From Cellvibrionales bacterium UBA4495 (GTDB lineage: Bacteria; Pseudomonadota; Gammaproteobacteria; Pseudomonadales; Porticoccaceae), in the NCBI GenBank assembly GCA_002388905.1, contig DGNJ01000082.1, positions 306-19,552 on the forward strand: 19,247 nucleotides of DNA. The letters are read 5' to 3'. Positions within the stretch are counted from its first letter, which is position 1, and each line of letters begins with the position of its first letter. The notes under the pieces are model-generated. The model did no database searches and was not told the origin of the DNA. It saw only the letters and a list, made by a program, of their open reading frames with translations. Positions 17,685-19,247 of the stretch are shown here, piece by piece. The translations under genes and the position numbers were made by a program.

Positions 17685-18836
17685 ATGCTACCAAAAGCCA
17701 AGCAGCTGTTTTTGCGCGTGCTTGCTCCCCTCCTGCTGTTTCCCCTGTCTGTCAGCGCCATGGCGGAAGAAGGTGGATGGCTGAAAGGGATCAACATGAC
17801 GCCTGGCGTCACCGAGGTGAGCCGGCAAATCTACGACCTGCACATGATTATCTTCTGGATCTGTGTAGTGATCGGCGTAGTGGTTTTTGCGGTCATGTTC
17901 TACAGCATGATCGTGCACCGCAAGTCGAAGGGCTACAAGGCCGCCAATTTCCATGAAAGCACCAAGGTGGAGATTGCCTGGACCGTCGTTCCCGCCCTGA
18001 TTCTCATCGCCATGGCCGTGCCCGCAACCACGGCCCTGATCAACCTTTACGATACCTCCGATGCGGAGATCGACGTCAAGGTCACCGGCTACCAGTGGAA
18101 ATGGCAGTACGAGTACCTGGGCGAGGGTGTCTCGTTCATGAGCGAGTTGACCACGCCGGACTCCGAAATCTACAACCGGGAAGCCAAGGGCCAGTTCTAC
18201 CTCCAGGAAGTCAACAACCCGCTGGTGATCCCGGTGGACACCAAGGTGCGTTTCCTGATCACCTCCAAGGACGTGATTCACTCCTGGTGGATGACGGACT
18301 TCGGCGTCAAGAAGGACGCCATCCCCGGCTTTATCACCGAGACCTGGGCCAGGGTCGAGGAGCCGGGCGTCTATCGCGGCGAGTGCACCGAGCTGTGTGG
18401 CCAGGGCCATGCCTTTATGCCCATCGTGGTCAATGTCGTCGAGAAGGACGAGTACAACAGCTGGATCGCCGAAAAACGCGCCGCCGCCAAGGCCGAGCGC
18501 GAACTGGCCTCCAAGCAGTTCACCATGGACGAGTTGATGAGCCGCGGCGAGGAAGTCTACAACCGCTCCTGTGCCTCCTGTCACCAGGCCAATGGCGAAG
18601 GTATCCCCGGCGTATTCCCCGCCATGAAGGGCGGCGCTATTACCACGGGCCCCGTGGAGGGCCATCTGGATATTGTGGTCAACGGCAAGGCGGGTACCGC
18701 CATGCAGGCGTTCGGCAACCAGCTTTCCGAAGTGGATCTGGCCGCCGTGGTCACCTACGAGCGCAATGCCTGGGGCAACAACACCGGCGACGTGGTGCAA
18801 CCCGTCGATGTTCTCAAGTTTAAACAAGGCCAATAA
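17685..18836 (+). CDS. coxB: cytochrome c oxidase subunit II with C-terminal cytochrome c domain (caa3 type)
   Basis: Subunit II receives electrons at its CuA centre and passes them to subunit I of the proton-pumping oxidase. The 383-residue protein begins at ATG 17685 (GGAGAAGTAGGG upstream) with a signal peptide ending near SVSAMA (21-26). Two membrane helices follow at about 53-77 and 98-120. The CuA domain contains all ligands: His199 in DVIHSWW, then Cys234, Glu236, Cys238, His242 and Met245 in the GECTELCGQGHAFMP block. A linker rich in Ala, Lys and Glu (264-280) leads to a cytochrome c domain with CASCH at 296-300 and a candidate axial Met340 in KAGTAMQAF. This fused layout defines caa3-type oxidases and is common in marine gammaproteobacteria. 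coxA follows after 14 bases, in the same operon. Confidence 0.97.
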   Translation: MLPKAKQLFLRVLAPLLLFPLSVSAMAEEGGWLKGINMTPGVTEVSRQIYDLHMIIFWICVVIGVVVFAVMFYSMIVHRKSKGYKAANFHESTKVEIAWTVVPALILIAMAVPATTALINLYDTSDAEIDVKVTGYQWKWQYEYLGEGVSFMSELTTPDSEIYNREAKGQFYLQEVNNPLVIPVDTKVRFLITSKDVIHSWWMTDFGVKKDAIPGFITETWARVEEPGVYRGECTELCGQGHAFMPIVVNVVEKDEYNSWIAEKRAAAKAERELASKQFTMDELMSRGEEVYNRSCASCHQANGEGIPGVFPAMKGGAITTGPVEGHLDIVVNGKAGTAMQAFGNQLSEVDLAAVVTYERNAWGNNTGDVVQPVDVLKFKQGQ

Positions 18837-18850
18837 GGGAGGAGTTAGTC

Positions 18851-19247
18851 ATGGCACATGGTCCCGCTAAAGGTATTGGCCGTTGGCTCTTTACCACCAA
18901 CCACAAAGACATAGGTACGATGTACCTGTGGTTCAGCTTCGCCATGTTTTTGCTGGGCGGTTTATTCGCGATGATCATCCGCGCCGAGTTGTTCGCACCC
19001 GGCATGCAGATCATTCGCCCCGAGTTCTTCAACCAGATGACCACCATGCACGGCCTGGTGATGGTGTTCGGCGCCATCATGCCGGCGTTCGTGGGGCTGG
19101 CCAACTGGATGATCCCGATGATGATCGGCGCGCCGGACATGGCACTGCCGCGAATGAACAACCTGAGTTTCTGGATCCTGCCGTTCGCTTTCGCGCTGAT
19201 GTCGGCCACCCTGTTTATGGAAGGGGGCGGTCCCAACTTCGGCTGGA
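18851..19247 (+). CDS. ctaD: cytochrome c oxidase subunit I, N-terminal part (3' end outside window)
   Basis: This is the start of the catalytic haem-copper subunit, which binds haem a and the haem a3-CuB site where O2 is reduced. The first 132 residues are present and open to the window edge. GGGAGGAG lies just before ATG 18851. The opening RWLFTTNHKDIGTMYLWF is the family hallmark. TTMHGLVMVFGAIMPAFVGLANW contains the first haem a histidine ligand. The next block, MIGAPDMALPRMNNLSFW, is also typical. CuB ligands lie further on, outside the window. It belongs to an operon with coxB; subunit III and assembly genes are expected downstream but are not seen. Confidence 0.97.
   Translation, partial: MAHGPAKGIGRWLFTTNHKDIGTMYLWFSFAMFLLGGLFAMIIRAELFAPGMQIIRPEFFNQMTTMHGLVMVFGAIMPAFVGLANWMIPMMIGAPDMALPRMNNLSFWILPFAFALMSATLFMEGGGPNFGW

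Noticed and set aside
17688..18833. 381-codon minus-strand frame opposite coxB
   Set aside because: It is the antisense shadow of a gene with all CuA and haem ligands intact.

Overview
This GC-rich window (roughly 60% G+C by eye) is a stretch of ordinary chromosome from a gammaproteobacterium. The order def-fmt-rsmB-trkA on one strand, facing lysM-dprA-tsaC-hemF-aroE on the other, is the familiar neighbourhood of Pseudomonas and related gammaproteobacteria. A TIGR02444 protein, a YheV-type zinc ribbon, a YrdA-type gamma carbonic anhydrase and a cytochrome c oxidase subunit II carrying a C-terminal cytochrome c domain fit the same group. I cannot name a genus. The two high-affinity-type TrkH subunits suggest a lifestyle with heavy potassium demand, for example marine or saline, but that is inference.

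Layout. Positions 1-984 (+) hold the C-terminal part of uvrD, followed 24 bases later by a TRAP-type substrate-binding lipoprotein gene with no membrane subunits beside it. Positions 2144-2686 (-) encode a TIGR02444 protein. Positions 2754-3229 (+) hold a frameshifted pgpA. Positions 3249-7743 (-) form a potassium-uptake block, in transcription order trkH2, trkA, trkH1. Upstream of it on the same strand is def-fmt-rsmB (10739-7895), which ends in a likely intrinsic terminator right after rsmB. From a divergent intergenic region at 10740-10902 the + strand carries a LysM protein gene, dprA, tsaC, hemF and aroE (10903-15614). A yrdA-like gene (-) and a yheV-like gene (+) diverge at about 16245, and an unrecognised 219-residue gene lies on the - strand at 16556-17215. 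After a 469-base leader with candidate promoters, coxB and the start of coxA/ctaD (+) run off the end.

Functional picture. Def and Fmt handle N-formyl-methionine at the two ends of initiator-protein processing. RsmB modifies 16S rRNA and TsaC serves tRNA t6A synthesis, so this core is translation-related. TrkA and the two TrkH channels form a potassium importer with a choice of pore subunit. HemF feeds haem synthesis and CoxA/CoxB use haem in respiration. AroE serves the shikimate pathway.

I found no CRISPR array, insertion sequence, phage gene, tRNA or rRNA, and no new multi-gene system. The points most worth a second look are the single-base break in pgpA, the trkH-trkA-trkH arrangement with differing third pore loops, and a pair of mutually exclusive hairpins between lysM and dprA, one of which contains the dprA start codon.
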